Shown here: positions 24,891 through 38,489 of the stretch, piece by piece
Layout of the letters: the number at the start of each line of letters is the position of its first letter
Numbering within the stretch: the stretch's first letter is position 1
Source of the DNA: Ursus arctos
Lineage: Eukaryota > Chordata > Mammalia > Carnivora > Ursidae
Length of the DNA stretch: 64,000 bases
Direction: 5' to 3'
NCBI RefSeq assembly: GCF_023065955.2
Contig: NW_026622930.1
Span: 21,057,449-21,121,448, forward strand
Translations under genes and position numbers: made by a program
The notes under the pieces: model-generated
What the model saw: only the letters and a program-made list of their open reading frames with translations
The model's database searches: none
What the model was told of the DNA's origin: nothing

Positions 24891-27135
24891 ATAACTGGAA
24901 GGAATTCTTGGGGAAAAAAAGGACATTTCTATGGTTTTGGATGGTTCCTGTCTTTGACAGTACTTGTATAGTGAGAAATAAATAATAGATGAAGGGCTGC
25001 CACTGGGGCCCTATCTTTTTGTTTCTCCTCTAAGCTCTACTCTAGCCAAACTTTTCTGGTAGCCTGGGAATTCTTGTCCCCTGATCCCTGCTGGATGGCT
25101 TAATCTCAAATGTCACAAAGAAAGAACGCGTTTGTCTCCAGTTGGGTTAATAGGCTTGATTAAATGATATGAAATTTAACCACTCTGCTCTAGTGGCTGA
25201 GATAATTTCACACAATTTAACTATAACATGTTCTTTAGGATAGAAGAGGCTTCCAGGAATATATGATAGTAGTAACAGAATTGAAAATCATCCTAATGGA
25301 ATAAATAAGAAAATTGCTTTTCATTTAGCATTTCATGTAGTACATAGGAAGATACTAATATTTAGTATACGTGCCTACCCTAAAAGCATTTATCCATGGA
25401 TTAATGTTATGTTTGTTCACTTTGTGTCCTGTATAGATGTGTGCATATGTGAAGGATTGTTGTGAGGGTTCTGTAATATAATCTCTTGATTGATGGGGGA
25501 GAAATGTTTATAACAATTAGATTATTCTGATTGGTTATTTGAGGAAGATGGATTAAAGACAGTGTCAAAACAGTGGCTGAATAAGACCTGCCAAGGAATG
25601 CATATAGGAAGGAGTTCTGTGACAGGTTTTACCTGAAGCACAATACAGAGAGATGGTTGGGAGCAAATCAGTAGCAACAGTTTCCAGACTCAGGGCAGTT
25701 AGAGGCAGTGTTCATCCAGTTCAAATTCAAATCTACTTTCCCATCAGTAATAAGAACCACGATTATTTACAACTAGAACCACATCCTTTTCATTCATTTA
25801 TACTTATATACCCAATTAATGCCATGATGTTTTCAAATATTCTTCTAAGTGAGTTATTGTGTGTAATATGTTAATATGAAAGTCTGTAATTTTTAAAATG
25901 TGAGAACAATGAAATTTATGTGCTTAAGCTCTGGGTTTACATATGTTAATCATGTGCCTATTCTTATTGTTCTGTAATTATGGAAGAATAAATAGTGCTA
26001 AACTTATTTTCCTCCTGGGTTCAAAAGCTTGCTGGAGAAATTTGAAGAATTTTGTATATTTGAGTCCGTTATAAATTTGAGACTATCTAACTGTGAACTT
26101 ATTTCTGTTTGTTAGCTTTTAAACATCTATCTCTTGTTCATTTCTCTTTCCCTATAGCAGTTATTTCAGACTTTCTCATTATTTAAATATACAATTCCAC
26201 TCCCATTTCTATACTGTCTCAGCAGAGAGAGCCTTTACCACCATTTGATTAGTAGGACAACCTTAATTGTTAGGAGTAGGACATCCAATAAATTCAGTTT
26301 TTTGACATGCTAAAATTAAGATTCCTATGGGATTCCCAAATGTAGGGCATCATTATCTAATTTATTATTTGAAGATCTGGAATTTAGAAAATCAGTCTGG
26401 CTTCTGAATTAGAAATCACTTATATCTTTGTCTACCTACATGCTTACTTATTGAAGATATTTTATAGATAGAATACTAGAACCTTGTACTGTTATCTGTA
26501 TTTAAAAGCTAAATAATGGAAGAGACCCAGGAAAGGAGGCTATTAAAGAGCAGGAAGAAAAAGGAGAACTAGTGAAGAGAGGGGTATTATGAAAGTCAGG
26601 GCAGAAGATAGACTTAAAAATCAGAAGGGGCCATTGACAGTGTCACATGCTACAAGGAAACTAGGGTAGATTTTTAAAGAGTCCATTGTATTTGGCTATA
26701 GGTGATCTTTGGGTATCTTAATGAGAGCTATTTTAATTGTATAATAGGGGTGGAATCCAAATTCAATGATGGGGAAATGAATTAGGAATAAAACTGTGGG
26801 GTACCAGGTATAGACTGCTCTTTCCAGGAGTTTGGCTTAATAGGAAGCACAGTATAGGGTGCTGGTCAGATCACGTTAGATTGATAAAGGTTTTTGTTTG
26901 TTTCATTAAAAAAATTACTTCTGTGATTTTTTTTTAATTCAAGTGTAATTAAAACACTGTGCTACAATAGTTTCAGGCGTACAACACAATGACTCCACAA
27001 TTTCACACATTTGTCAGTGCTCATCAAGATAGATGTACTGTTAATCCCCTTTATCTGTTTCCCTCATCATCCTTCTACCCCCTTCTTCTCTGACAACAGC
27101 TAGCTCATTCTCTGTGTTTAAGAGTCTGTTTTTTT

Positions 27136-28042
27136 CAAATAACCCAGTCAATAAATGGGCAGAAGACATGAACAGACACTTCTCCAAAGACACACAAATG
27201 GCTAACAGACACGTGAAAAAATGTTCAACATTACTAGCCATCAGGGAAATATAAACCAAAACCACAATGAGATACCACCTTACACCAGTTAGAATGGCAA
27301 AAATTAAGAAGACAGGAAACAACAAGTGTTGGCGAGGTTGTGGAGAAAGGGGAACCCTCTTACACTCTTGGTGGGAATGCAAGCTGGTACAGACACTCTG
27401 GAAAACAGTATGGAGGTTCCTCAAGACTGTTAAAAATAGAGCTACCCTACGACCTAGCAATTGCACTATTAGGTATTTACCCCAAAGATACAGATGTAGT
27501 GAAAAGAAGGGGCATGTGCACCCCAATGTTCATAGCAGCAATGTCCACAATAGCGTAACTGTGGAAGGAGCCAAGATGCCCTTCAACAGATGAATGGATA
27601 AAGAAGATGTGGCTCATATATACAATGGAATATTACTCAGCCATCAGAAAGGATGAATACATGGATGGAACTGGAGGGGATTATGCTAAGTGAAATAAGT
27701 CAAGCAGAGAAAGACAATTTTCATATGGTTTCATCCATATGTAGAACATAAGGAATAGCACAGAGGACCACAGGGGAAGGGAGGGAAAACTGAATGGGAA
27801 GAAATCAAAGAGGGAGACAAACCATGAGAGACTCTGGACTCCGGGAACGAAACTGAGGGTTACAGAAGGGAGGGAGGTGGGGGGATGGGATAACTGGGTG
27901 ATGGGTATTAAGGGGGGCGGCACATGTGGTGATGAGGACTGGGTGTTATACACAACTAAGGAATTGTTGAACACTACATCAAAAACTAATGATGTACTAT
28001 ATGTTGGCTAATTGAACATAATAGAAAAAAGCTGTAAAAAAA
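27136..28042 (+). mobile_element. L1, 5' truncated, sense, nested inside a reverse L1
   Basis: Sense L1: the last part of ORF2 (GEIPPYTS-like region replaced here by frames reading [14 protein letters not shown] and [17 protein letters not shown] words in two frames, so frameshifted), then a 3' untranslated region and an A-rich end near 28020-28042. The flanks AGTCTGTTTTTTT (27123-27135) and AGTCTGGATTTTTTT (28043-28057) fit a target-site duplication in the host L1. The reading frame switches at least once around 27340-27560, so it is dead. Confidence 0.85.
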
Positions 28043-28235
28043 AGTCTGGATTTTTTTGGTCTCTTTTTGTTTGTTCATTTGTTCTGTTTCTTAAATTCCA
28101 CGTATGAGTGAAATCATATGGTATTTGTGTTTTTATGACTGACTTATTTCACTTAGCATTATACCCTCAAGGTCCATCCATGTTGTTGCAAATGGAAAGA
28201 TTTTGTTCTTTTTAATGGCTGAATAATATTCCATA

Positions 28236-28316
28236 GTAGGTAGATACATATCTATATCTATATATCTATAAATATATCTATAGATATAGATATATATGTA
28301 TGTGTGTGTGTGTATC
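28236..28316. repeat. TATC/TATA microsatellite inside L1
   Basis: An impure run of ATATCTATA, TAGATATAGATATA and GTATGTGTGTGTGTG at the point where reverse L1s usually have a short TATATA stretch. It has expanded in this copy. Confidence 0.75.
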
Positions 28317-30504
28317 ACATCTTTATTCATCTATGAATGGACGTTTGGCTTGCTTCTGTATCTTGGCTATTGTAAATAACGCTGCAGTAAACATAGGGGT
28401 GCATGTATCATTTTGAATTAGTGTTTTCATTTTCTTTGGGTGAATGCCCAGTAGTGGAATTACTGGATCATATGATAATTCTAGGTGTAACTTTTTGAGG
28501 AACCTCCATACCATATGTCACAGTGGCTGCACCAATTTGCATTCCCTCCAACAGTGCACGGAGGTTCCTTTTTTCCCCACATCCTCACCAAGACCTTGTA
28601 ATTTCTTGTGTTTTTTATTTTATTTCTGACAGGTATAAAGTGATATCTCAGTGGTTTTAATTTGCATTTCCCTGCTGATTAATGATGTTGAGCATTTTTT
28701 CATGTGTCTGTTGGCCATCTGTACGTCGTCTTTGGAAAACGGTCTGTTCAGGTTTTCTGTCCATTTTTTAATTGGATTATTGTTGAGTTGCGTAAGTTCT
28801 TCATCTACTTTGGATACTAACTCCTTATTGGATATATGATTAGCAAATATATTCTGCCACTTGGTAGGTTGACTTTTTGTTCTGTTGATGGTTTCCTTCA
28901 CTGTACAAAAGCTTTCTATTTTGGTATAGGCCCAATAGTTTAATTTTGCTTTTTGTTTTCCTTGCCAAAGGAGACGTATTTAGAAAAATTGTTTCTATGG
29001 CTGATGTCAAAGAAATTACTGCCTACATTTTCTTTTAGGAATTCTATGGTTTCAGATCTCATACTTACTTAGGTCTTTAATCCATTTTGAGTTTATTTTT
29101 GCCTATCGTGTAAGAAAGTGGTCCAGTTTCATTCTTTTGCCTGTAGCTGTGCTGTTTTTCCAACATCATTTAAAGAGACTCTTTTCCTGTTGTGTATTCC
29201 TGCATCCTTTTTCATTGATTAATTGACGATAAAAATGTGGGCTTATTGCTGGACTCTATTCTATTCTGTTGATCTTTGTGCTTATTTCTGTGCCAGTATC
29301 GTATTGTTATGATTACTATAGCTTTGTAGTGTATCTTGGAATCTGGGATTGTGATACCTCTAGCTTTGTTCTTTTTCAGATTGTTTTGACTATTTGGGAT
29401 CTTTTGTGGTTCCATACAAATTTTAGGATTATTTGTTCTAGTTCTGTGAAAAATGCTTTTGGTATTTTGATAGGGATTGCATGAAAACTGTAGATTGCTT
29501 TGGGTAATACGAACATTTTAACAATATTGATTCTTCCAATTCATGACCATGGAATATCTTTTTGTTTGTATCCTCTTCAATTTATTTCATTAAGAAAAAA
29601 TTATTACTGTGATATATTTTTAAAAATTGGGAATAGTAAAAAAAAAAAAAAAACCCAGTAGGAAAGGAGAGGTTCAGTACAAGGAAGAGAGGACATAATT
29701 GATGTAGTGAAGCCTTTGATGGATGTGGAAGGAAATTGCAAAGATAGGCTTATTTGTCTAAGAAAGATCCCTTTTCCTCAGAGGCTAGAGAGGAGTACAG
29801 ACTAGCCATTGGTAAGTTTCAGAATGGTACATTAAGGAAATTTGGGGGATGTTTTACATAATAGCTTCAATTTTATTTCTTAAGAAGGAGCTATGTTACG
29901 TACTAGAAGTGAGTGAAACGATGGGAGGTCCAAGGCAGGACATTTTGGAAGGGCCACCGTGTGGACTGGGAAGAGGCATACAGTAGAATTTCTGGACACT
30001 GAGGGATTGCCTCTCTGTGTGCCATCGCATCAACTGATACTCCTGTGTGGTTTTCCTTAGAGGATTCAGTAACCTGATATAGGAAACAGGAAATTTGTTA
30101 ATTCCCCCAGAGCTGGTGGTTTTGCCACTTAAGTTCAGCTTTAAAATGGAGTTTGAAATGTGGAAAAGAGAGTGGTTAAAGTGAAAATTAAGGAAGTTTG
30201 GTCCAAGAACTTGGATTTAAAGCCAGCAAAAGAAATGTCAAGGCGTGGTCATCTTCCTGACAAAAAAGAACAGATGTATCAGAAGAAAAGGAGTGAGGGA
30301 ACTGGGCAGATGGGTAGATAAAACCAAAGGCCTGAGGAGTGGGGAGAAGGGATGGGAGGAGGGATTAGTGGGGAGAAGCTAGTACGGAGACATAACCTCT
30401 TGCTTCATAGGTGGCAGTTCTGAGAAAAACCACGAAGATAGAACTATGTGAGTAGGTAACAAAGAGGCAAGGAGTTAGGGTCATCTGAGTAACTGGCCAC
30501 TTAG

Positions 30505-30730
30505 CAAAGAGTTGAAAACATGGGTTCTGGAGCCAGACAATCTGGGTCAAAAACCCATTCCCTCATGTATTAGGTATGTGATCGTGAGCAAGTTCCAAGA
30601 ATTGGTTACACATCTCTAAAATTAAGATAGTATAGTGGGACTGAGTGAGGTCATTCTTATAAAGCATTTGCTCAATCCTTTGCACAACTCAAGTGCTCCG
30701 TAAACTTTAGTAATAATAATTATTATTGGT
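30505..30730 (+). repeat. MIR SINE fragment
   Basis: The sense MIR pattern: GAAAACATGGGTTCTGGAGCCAGACAATCTGG, GTGATCGTGAGCAAGTTCC, CATCTCTAAAATTAAGATAG, then TAATAATAATTATTATT. Confidence 0.65.
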
Positions 30731-30734
30731 AGCT

Positions 30735-30905
30735 CCTTCTCATTTAGATCTCAGCTCATATGTCATCTCCCAAAAGAGACCCACCGCAGCCACAATGTAG
30801 AATACGGGCCCCTTCAGGTAACAACTATCCATCATTTTAGCATCTGGCATTATCTGCTGTTGTAATCTAGCTGGTAGTGTGAGTATCTCCCCAATTTATA
30901 TTATT
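30735..30905 (+). repeat. L2 3' piece
   Basis: CTTCTCATTTAGATCTCAGCTCATATGTCATCTCC and CCATCATTTTAGCATCTGGC match the sense L2 3' region. It directly follows the MIR. Confidence 0.5.
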
Positions 30906-32519
30906 TACTTTTTTGGTTTCAAAGCCAGGTCTTATTAACCACTCTTTAAGATATGTGCCTAACATGTAGGAAGGGTACCCACTCTCCGAAGTGTTTGTTG
31001 GAAAAAAAATATTGGTACCTCTCTGCTGATGAAGAAATCACGTGAATACTGCTGGTTAGTAAAGTTGATTTCTAGCTTTGTGGTAAAACTTTTAGATAAG
31101 GGCAAAAGGGTAAACCACTACCACTATGGTTTTCAGATTTCATTTTAGAATTTTCCACACAAACAAGTGCACAGTTCTCAATTTACTATTTTGTTTGGGT
31201 AGATAAAGGAGTGACTCATCTCTTCCAGGCTGCATTGAATTTAGCAAACGGAGTAAATGCAAACCTGTTGCTCTGAAAATGAAACTTGTTTTCAAGGCAT
31301 TATTTTTATTTTTTTGCCATAATGTCAAATTTTTTACTTTAACCATTAAAGAAATTGTATTTAACTTTATTTGAGCCACGGTACAGAGATAATAGAATCT
31401 GGAACTGAACATTCTGCTGTGAGAGTCAGAGGAAGTTGGTAAATGTTTCCAGTCTTTGTAGGAGCCTTAGAACAATGTGGATGATATTTATTTTTTGTCC
31501 AGCTCAGGTATCATCTTAGTCCCCTGAACACGTCCTTTTTGTGTAACCTTTGTAACCGAAGTATTTGGAAAGTAAGACTCAGGAGGGGCAGCTTATGGGA
31601 TACATTATTTCTGAATTTGTCACTCCCTCCTAAATCTCTACAAGAGTGGCTTAATGTTAATGATTACAATATTATTTTATTTGTATAAAATGTTTTATAA
31701 AAGCAGTGTCTTCTCATTTTTGAAGTTAAAAATAGATCTTTACCAATTCTTCTCAAATTAAAATTATGTATGAAACATGATGATTTAGTGCAATTTCCAA
31801 ATGTATTGTTGACCCATTCTGGGAAACTAGATTTTAAGAGTTCAGGTTTGCTTTTCTTAATTATTATGTATTCCAAATAAATTTAAGTTTGTTTAAAAAT
31901 CTGTCCTACACTGATTCTTGTAAGCTTGAACTAAGTTCAACAATTTATAACATTAGATTTAGCTGGAAATAACATATCTATAAACACTTTATTGAGAGTC
32001 TTTTAAATGGACTTTCAAGTATAGTATTATCTATACTGATGTTTCTGTTATCAATGCTCATTTTTATTAGGTATTTTTATTTTATTGTAACAAAATTTTA
32101 TGTGCTACCAGAAAGTGAAATATTATGTATGACTGCTGTAATAATCTGACAGTTTTTAAAACACTGACATTTTTTTCAGTTGGACAGAGTACTAGATTCT
32201 TTACTAAAGTAATGCACATTGTTTTTCTCATCAAAAGACCTTCTATTTTAGTGACAGTCAATTGGAAAATACATATTTTCCCTTTTTGGATAATGAAGTA
32301 GTCTAAAAAGGAGAAACTATTTCTATAAAAAATTATTCCCAACTAATGTGCCTGTAAAATACGTGGAGAGGGACTCATATCTTCTAGACTGGTAAATTAA
32401 TGAAATTTGGTACAGATGATTCCCATTTCAGTGACATTAGAGATTCTCGTTTGATGCGATGTTGGACATCCAATTTTGACAAGAACATGTTCCTAATATT
32501 TCTCGTGCTTTATTTCCAG

Positions 32520-32870
32520 AATTTAACACATCAGTTGGAGCACAAGGAAAAGGAGCAACTACAGATGTTGGATCAACTTAAGGAGATCCAGAATCACTTT
32601 GAGACTTGTGAGGCCAAACATAAGCATGCTGACCTTCAGATCTCAGAGCTGACTCACCATGCTGAGGATGCAACCAAGCAGGCCGAGCAGTACCTTCTCG
32701 AGTTCCAGCAGTCAGAGGCCCTGAGACAGGAGGCAGAGAAGAGGAGAGAAGAGCTGAAACTGAAAGCTCAGGAGTCCATCAGGCAGTGGAAGCTTAAGCA
32801 TAAGAAGTTAGAGCGAGCATTGGAGAAACAGTCTGAAACTCTCGATCAACTGACAGACAAGAATAATCAG
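32520..32870 (+). CDS. CEP128: CEP128 internal coding exon, 117 codons
   Basis: This exon of 351 bases (117 codons) is phase 0 at both ends. It starts NLTHQLEHKEKEQLQMLDQ, carries the conserved IRQWKLKHKKLERALEKQ stretch, and ends TDKNNQ. The acceptor is TTTATTTCCAG|AAT and the donor is CAG|GTATAA. The peptide continues directly from the exon at 5904-6055 and matches the CEP128 region that follows it in human. There are no prolines or glycines, and glutamate, lysine and glutamine dominate, as expected for a long parallel coiled coil. A longer open frame runs upstream from a methionine at 32400, but that part is intron: it crosses the acceptor and has no coiled-coil character. The intron before this exon is 26,464 bases, the longest in the window. 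Confidence 0.96.
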
Positions 32871-35800
32871 GTATAAAAACCAAATTCCTAAGGAATGATT
32901 TTTGCTGTGATCAACCATTCATTCATCCATCCTTTGAACAAACACTTGAGTGCCATGCTGTGCATGTAATCTATCATGATGTCCTTGATAGAAGAGTCTA
33001 TATGTCTTGGCTATTTCAAGGTAAAAAGTAATTTAGTTTTTTATCTTTTTTAAAGTCTTTTTCATAGTTTAACATTCTGTGAGTTTTTAGAGTTGGCCTT
33101 TAAAGAGATCCATCCCTCTCCCCCAGTTTAGCTTTTAGTTCCCTAAGTTGAAATTGTTCTTTAATGTTCAAATGGAAAAAAATTACAAAGTGTTCCATAA
33201 TATCACCTGACTTTTCCCCCAGGGCATGTATTTTAAAATCTCATTTTTAAGTAAATTTCAACTTAAGTATTGGTTGGAAAGGAACATTAAAAATGTAGTA
33301 GTTACTACTGGACCATTTTCTGGCACCAACTATAATGGGTTTCGTTAAATGAATGACGTTCACAGTCTCACTGACTGAACAGTATTATCAGGTCACAAGC
33401 CTCTTTAAGACTCTGCTTTTGTGCCTTTTTGATCGCAACAAAAAGCATTTCACTGATCCATGTATGCATTGCACATCATCTTTTCCCCTGTATAATCAGT
33501 TACTTTAACTGGATTTTATGCTCTTGTGTTGATTCTTAACTATATCTTTAGGTTGAATTAAACCTAGATGTTTATAAGATAATAAACGGGAAAATCAGGG
33601 TTGATTTTTATCCATGTTTAGTCTTGGTTTATCATTTCTGCTTTGTCATTTGTCACTTGTCAAGAATTCTGAACATTCCAGAAGAATAATCATTTGGATA
33701 AGTTGACTTTCTTTCAAAGGAAAACACAGTGTAGGGCAATTATGTTTATAAAATCAATTGTCAGCACTTAAGAGTGACAGATGCTTATTTCAGATGAGCT
33801 GTCATGGAAAAGATGCTTTACCATTTAGATGTGAATTTCGTGGACATATAGAGGATGGAGGAAGCGATCACCTTGCACTCACTGTGGAGTGCTTTTCAAT
33901 TTAACCCATCTGACACATACTGGGTGACTAGTTGCCCTGAGGTAAAGCAGTTCTAAAGCTTTCAGACTTGAATCTGAACTGATCTGATCCCAGGAAATTG
34001 CTCTACCTTGATTATTCTGTTGTCAGTCTGGTTTGGCAACTGGTTCAATGAGCATGACTGTAGGGGAGGTAGCTAGAAAGAAGGGGGGTGGAAGGGATTG
34101 ATTGATTGAAAACCATCTGGGGATTTTACTTAATTAGAGGAAATTTAGAAGGGTCCAAGTCATCAGACAGTATCCTAATCCATGGTGCAGAGTTTTCTAG
34201 ATGGGGTTTTTTAGAATATTCAAAATTGTTAAACAATTATTTCCCAGAATGCTCCAGATATAATTATTTTTATCACTTAGCATTGCTAATGATAAGCAAA
34301 GAAGTAGTTTTAAAGTGATTGCCACAGTTAGGATAGTATCACAATTATCGCAGCAGGCATTGTAATTTCCACTTTAAAAGCCTTAAAAATGAATGCGGCA
34401 TGTTGCAGTTAGAGCAGTGGTTAATCAAGGAAGAAAGGGTAACAGCTTTTTCATTTTACATGCAAGTGTCCGGTAAATCCATGATGTGGAAATACATTGT
34501 AAATAATTTTGGAAAAAAGCATTTATGTGTTTATATCTTACTGAATAATACCTCTAAGGAGTATTTAATTCTTAATAAAATCGCAAAGCCACCCTAAGGC
34601 ATTAGGAATACAGCATACTCTTTTTTTGTTGTGTTTTTCTTTTTTGTTTTTTGGTTTTTTGGACTAATTATTTTCAAAAAGTGACTGTAGGGTATATTTG
34701 GAAGTATATATTAAAATAAAAATAATACTAAATTCCAAATAAAACACTTTATGTTTTGCGGAGTAAATTGTTTAATAAGTAGCCTTGTTGAGCCATTTTC
34801 TATGCGCAAACGATGAAGTTTTTGTGTTTTTGAATACTTCTGTATCTACTTCCATTTCTTTTTCCAGCATAATTTATTTTCTGCTTTAAGATTTGCCACT
34901 TAAAAATGTAGTAGAAGGCTAACGGGTTGTATTCTCTTAAAAATTGCTCTGATTTCCTTTTTTTCCTGTTTTTTACATTTTTGGAAATTTGTTAGATTAT
35001 TAGATACATATCCTGTTACAAAACTACTTTGTTAGCGAATGACATGGAATATCAAACAAATAGCGTATCCTTGCCAGAAAAAACCAGAAAGATCAGATTT
35101 TATATTTTCCTTGAAAGAAAATGGCACGGATGTTTACATCAGGACACCGTGATATGATGTTGTTTAGGGATATGTAGATAAACATATAATGGAAGACCTA
35201 GAATTCTGTAGATACAAATAATCTAATCATTAGTTGTGCTATTTTTGTCTTTATCTTTTTTAATTTTTATTTTTTTGTCTTTATCTTTTAAAATGCTATT
35301 TGAAGTTATTGGTTCTTATACCTGTTTTGAAAATGATAAAGGAAAAAAATTTTACCTTGGATTCTGATCACAATGTATGCTTTTCTGAATATTTCCAAAT
35401 TTGTAGATATATATGTTAATATGGATAATAGAAATGCTTCTTAGGTTGTTTGTTTTTCTTGCTGAGTTGGCAGAATGCCTTGTATTGAGCTTTTTGCTTG
35501 ATAATATTTGACTTCAAGAATCTTAAATTGCCATCTTTTCCTTTTTTGTATTGCCTTCATGCTGAGGAAAAAAGGAGTATATGTAATATATACTGTCTTT
35601 TAAAAGCTGAATTTTTTAATTTAAAGGTTGAAAAGTACGAAGGATCAGTGCTAAAATACATTTTAAATGTGTATATGGTTCTATCGATATGCAATTTTAG
35701 AAAGGCTAAAGTACTGATACATTAGAATAATCCAGCAATCCATCAACATGTTCCCTCATATGCAGAAAAATAACTGTTTTATTTCTTTTAAAAATTTTTG

Positions 35801-36874
35801 TCTACCTTTTAGTTAATTCAAACAAAACAAAACAAACCAACCCCAAAACCTGTGCATACTTTGTGGTCAGGCTTTTGAGGAGTTGGCTTCTGTTCTTTTT
35901 ATGGTTTTAGGCAGTATCATTCTTCTGGCTTCGCACAGCCATTTTCAATCTTCCCTTCATAATCTTCTCTTACAGCTTTTCTTCTTTGGAAGCTGGGTTT
36001 GCTGGGTTAGAACATTCTCTTCTCATTGTTCCTGACTGCTACATATTTTTCCATTATGCCTCCATATTTCTCAAGGATTTTTGTACCTGGCTCCCCCTCA
36101 GCCTGTTTCATTACATGTAATTCTTGTCATCATCTTTGGTGATTACAAAATTCAAGTCCGCAACCTTAAACATCAGCATCCTTAAACTTCACTAATTTCC
36201 CATGTTACAGTGACCTTCAAATCACGCAGCAACTAATTTCTGTGGCTAAAATTTGTCCTCATCTGTAATTTCTCTATGTTCAAATCTTTAGTTCCAAAAT
36301 TTCAGTCTCTGATCTTACACATTTCTTTTATTTCCTTTTCCTTTTTTAACCATTACCATATGATTTTGATCTTTCTACATTCCTCTGGTTGACCAGTCAT
36401 TTCCTGGAATCCGTTTTTTCCTGTCAGACTGGACTTTGTGAAAGGCTACTCTGATGACATGCTCACCAGCATCTTCGATTTCTTTCTTCCACCTCGTACA
36501 TCTAACTGATCTTCAATCTGGAATCAACCCAGCTCTTATTTTTCCCATTTCTGCTCCTGAATAGTACCAGCAAAACTTACCTAGAAACATCGGTTGGCTT
36601 CTATAGTGGTCCTGATTATCCCCATCCATTCAAAAACTAATGTAGGACAGTTACCAAGCACATGACCCTGTTCTGAGCAATGAAGAATGAGTTATGAAGT
36701 CTGTTGGGGAAGCTTCTGGTAAACATGTACTCACTCCTGAAGAACACACATAAGAAAGATTTTTCTTCTTCTCCGGTTTTGTTGTATTTGGCTGTGATAC
36801 TTGCAGTGGCCGAAGTTGGCTGTCTTGCTATGGTCCTGAGAATGAAGTCTCACACATAAGAAGGTATTGCCAAG

Positions 36875-37067
36875 GGGCGCCTGGGTGGCTCAGTCAGTTA
36901 AGCATCTGCCTTCAGCTCAGGTCATGATCCCAGGGTCCTGGGATTGAGTCCCTCATCGGACTCCTTGCTCAGTGAGGAGCCTTTTTCTCCCTCTGCCTGC
37001 CACTCTCCCTGTTGTGTTCTCCTTCTCTGGTAAATAAATAAATAATAAAATTAAAAAAAAAAAAAAG
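36875..37067 (+). mobile_element. CAN-SINE
   Basis: A full-length sense SINE from GGCGCCTGGGTGGCTCAGTC to AAATAAATAAATAATAAAATT and A14. A perfect 17-base duplication AAGAAGGTATTGCCAAG lies at 36858-36874 and 37068-37084. Confidence 0.95.
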
Positions 37068-38489
37068 AAGAAGGTATTGCCAAGAGACATGCAGAGAGGT
37101 GGACCTACAGCTTTGACACCATGTCTGGAACAGTTCTGCCTGGAATGATATTAGATTACCTTGTAGCTTAAGTCAACTTGCAATGGAGTTGTCTCTTACA
37201 CTCAGCAGAAGATATCCAAGCTGATATGAAACATCAGTTCTCGGAGTAAAGAGCTTTAAGTAAAAGAGCCTAAAATGTAGGGATTGACTGAGTGGAGAAA
37301 TGAAGTGGGGACAGGAGGATCATACCTTTCTAAAGGGAAAGTTGGCAAGCTGTGCTGTAGTAGTTAGTTGAACCATCAGAAACCCTCCCATGGGTCAGTG
37401 ATGCTGTGCCTCAGAGTTGGGTATTAAGTGACTGGTATGAAAACTTTAGGATGTTGGCCTGCACTGTGATCTTACTGCAGCCTTCAGAAAAGTTCTACAA
37501 GAGAAAGACAAGTATAGGTTGAAACCTGCCTAAAGCAGAGAAAAATAAATAATAAAAGCAGAGAGCAAGATTTTTGGAGGGTAGAGAGACTGAAAATCTG
37601 CAGTCTTATAATCCAAATATACGAATAATTTAGAGTTTTTCAGTGTTGGAATAGCCAAATGATCTATCCATGCTGAAGTTAGTCCAAGTAAGAGAGGGAA
37701 GTAGGAAACTTAGCTGAAAAAAAAAAAAAAATGAGGTGAAGAACAAGCCTGATTTCTCAGGCCCCTTTCAAGTGCTTCTGCTTAAGCATTCCTGGCCAGA
37801 CAAAGGGGATCCAAATCTATTGTTTTGAGTTCCCTCAAGATAAAGCCTCTTCAACTGAGGGCCCCTGGGAATGTCCAGGATATTGAGGTGGCAGTTAAGA
37901 CACTGTCATTTTCAGACTCAGAGACAATGTCTAGACAATCTTGGGCTGTGACTACTCGCCAAGCAATTAAACAAAAAGCAAATAGAACTTACTTAGTTTT
38001 TAGTATCTATATTGCCAAAGAAATTGCAAACTTGACTAACATAGTCTGTGACTGTCCACTCTAAGGCTGACACCTTTGTCATGAATTGATGTGATGCTTG
38101 GAATACTGAAATTGAGGGCAAAACCTGGAAAATTGTAAAGTAGCAGTGCCTGATTTTTGAAGGACTCTTCTTGAAGTGCTCCATCTCTGGTGTTCCTGTT
38201 GTGTAAGAAAAATAAATACCTTTACTGTTAAAACCAACGTTAGGAAGATAATACAGTATTTTGCGATCGAAGATGTTTTACCTGCTAGAGCTTCATATTG
38301 AAAATATCATCCTTATCTTCAGGGCTGCATGGAAGTCTGTTAACTCCTGGCCAGAGGCCTGTGTTATCTGTTCCAAACATTAATCACTGTCCTGAAGCCA
38401 CCTCTCCTCGTTCTCAGGCTCCTCTCGCATTATTCTTATAGCCAAGACTCGATTCTCTCAGTTTCTGTCTTCTCTAGTATGGTAAGTAG

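Larger units (their letters stand above)
26928..29587 (-). mobile_element. L1, 5' truncated, antisense, split by another L1
   Basis: A reverse L1 whose 3' untranslated part is at 26928-27135 and whose ORF2 C-terminal part resumes at about 28043-29587. Reverse-frame peptides include the typical [20 protein letters not shown] and EYYSAIKKNKI words. Frameshifts and stops make it inactive. Flanks CATTAAAAAAATTACTTCTGTGAT (26904-26927) and a similar 26-base copy at 29588-29613 look like an aged target-site duplication. Its middle was displaced by a younger L1. Confidence 0.85.
6056..32519 (+). other. CEP128: CEP128 intron of 26,464 bases (intron 2)
   Basis: This phase-0 intron is packed with repeats, listed separately: CAN-SINEs, L2 and MIR fragments, old L1 pieces at 11.8-16.9 kb, two probable LTRs at 23.7-24.9 kb and a nested L1 pair at 26.9-29.6 kb. 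I see no coding exon and no RNA gene. I recognise nothing in 6056-7330, 9345-11100, 16900-19020, 19260-20900, 24900-26900, 29620-30500 or 30910-32519. Open frames in these parts are short, lack splice-site support and show no protein-like composition. Confidence 0.85.

Noticed and set aside
27041..27526. Open frame of 161 codons on the - strand
   Set aside because: It spans the junction of two nested L1 copies and runs antisense to L1 ORF2. It has no splice or family support.
32400..32519. Upstream methionine-initiated extension of the 117-codon exon
   Set aside because: The sequence before the acceptor is non-coiled, and the CEP128 peptide is known to continue from the preceding exon. It is intron.
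37825..38064. 79-codon open frame in intron 3
   Set aside because: No recognisable domain, no splice context and no repeated support. It is likely chance in an old repeat.
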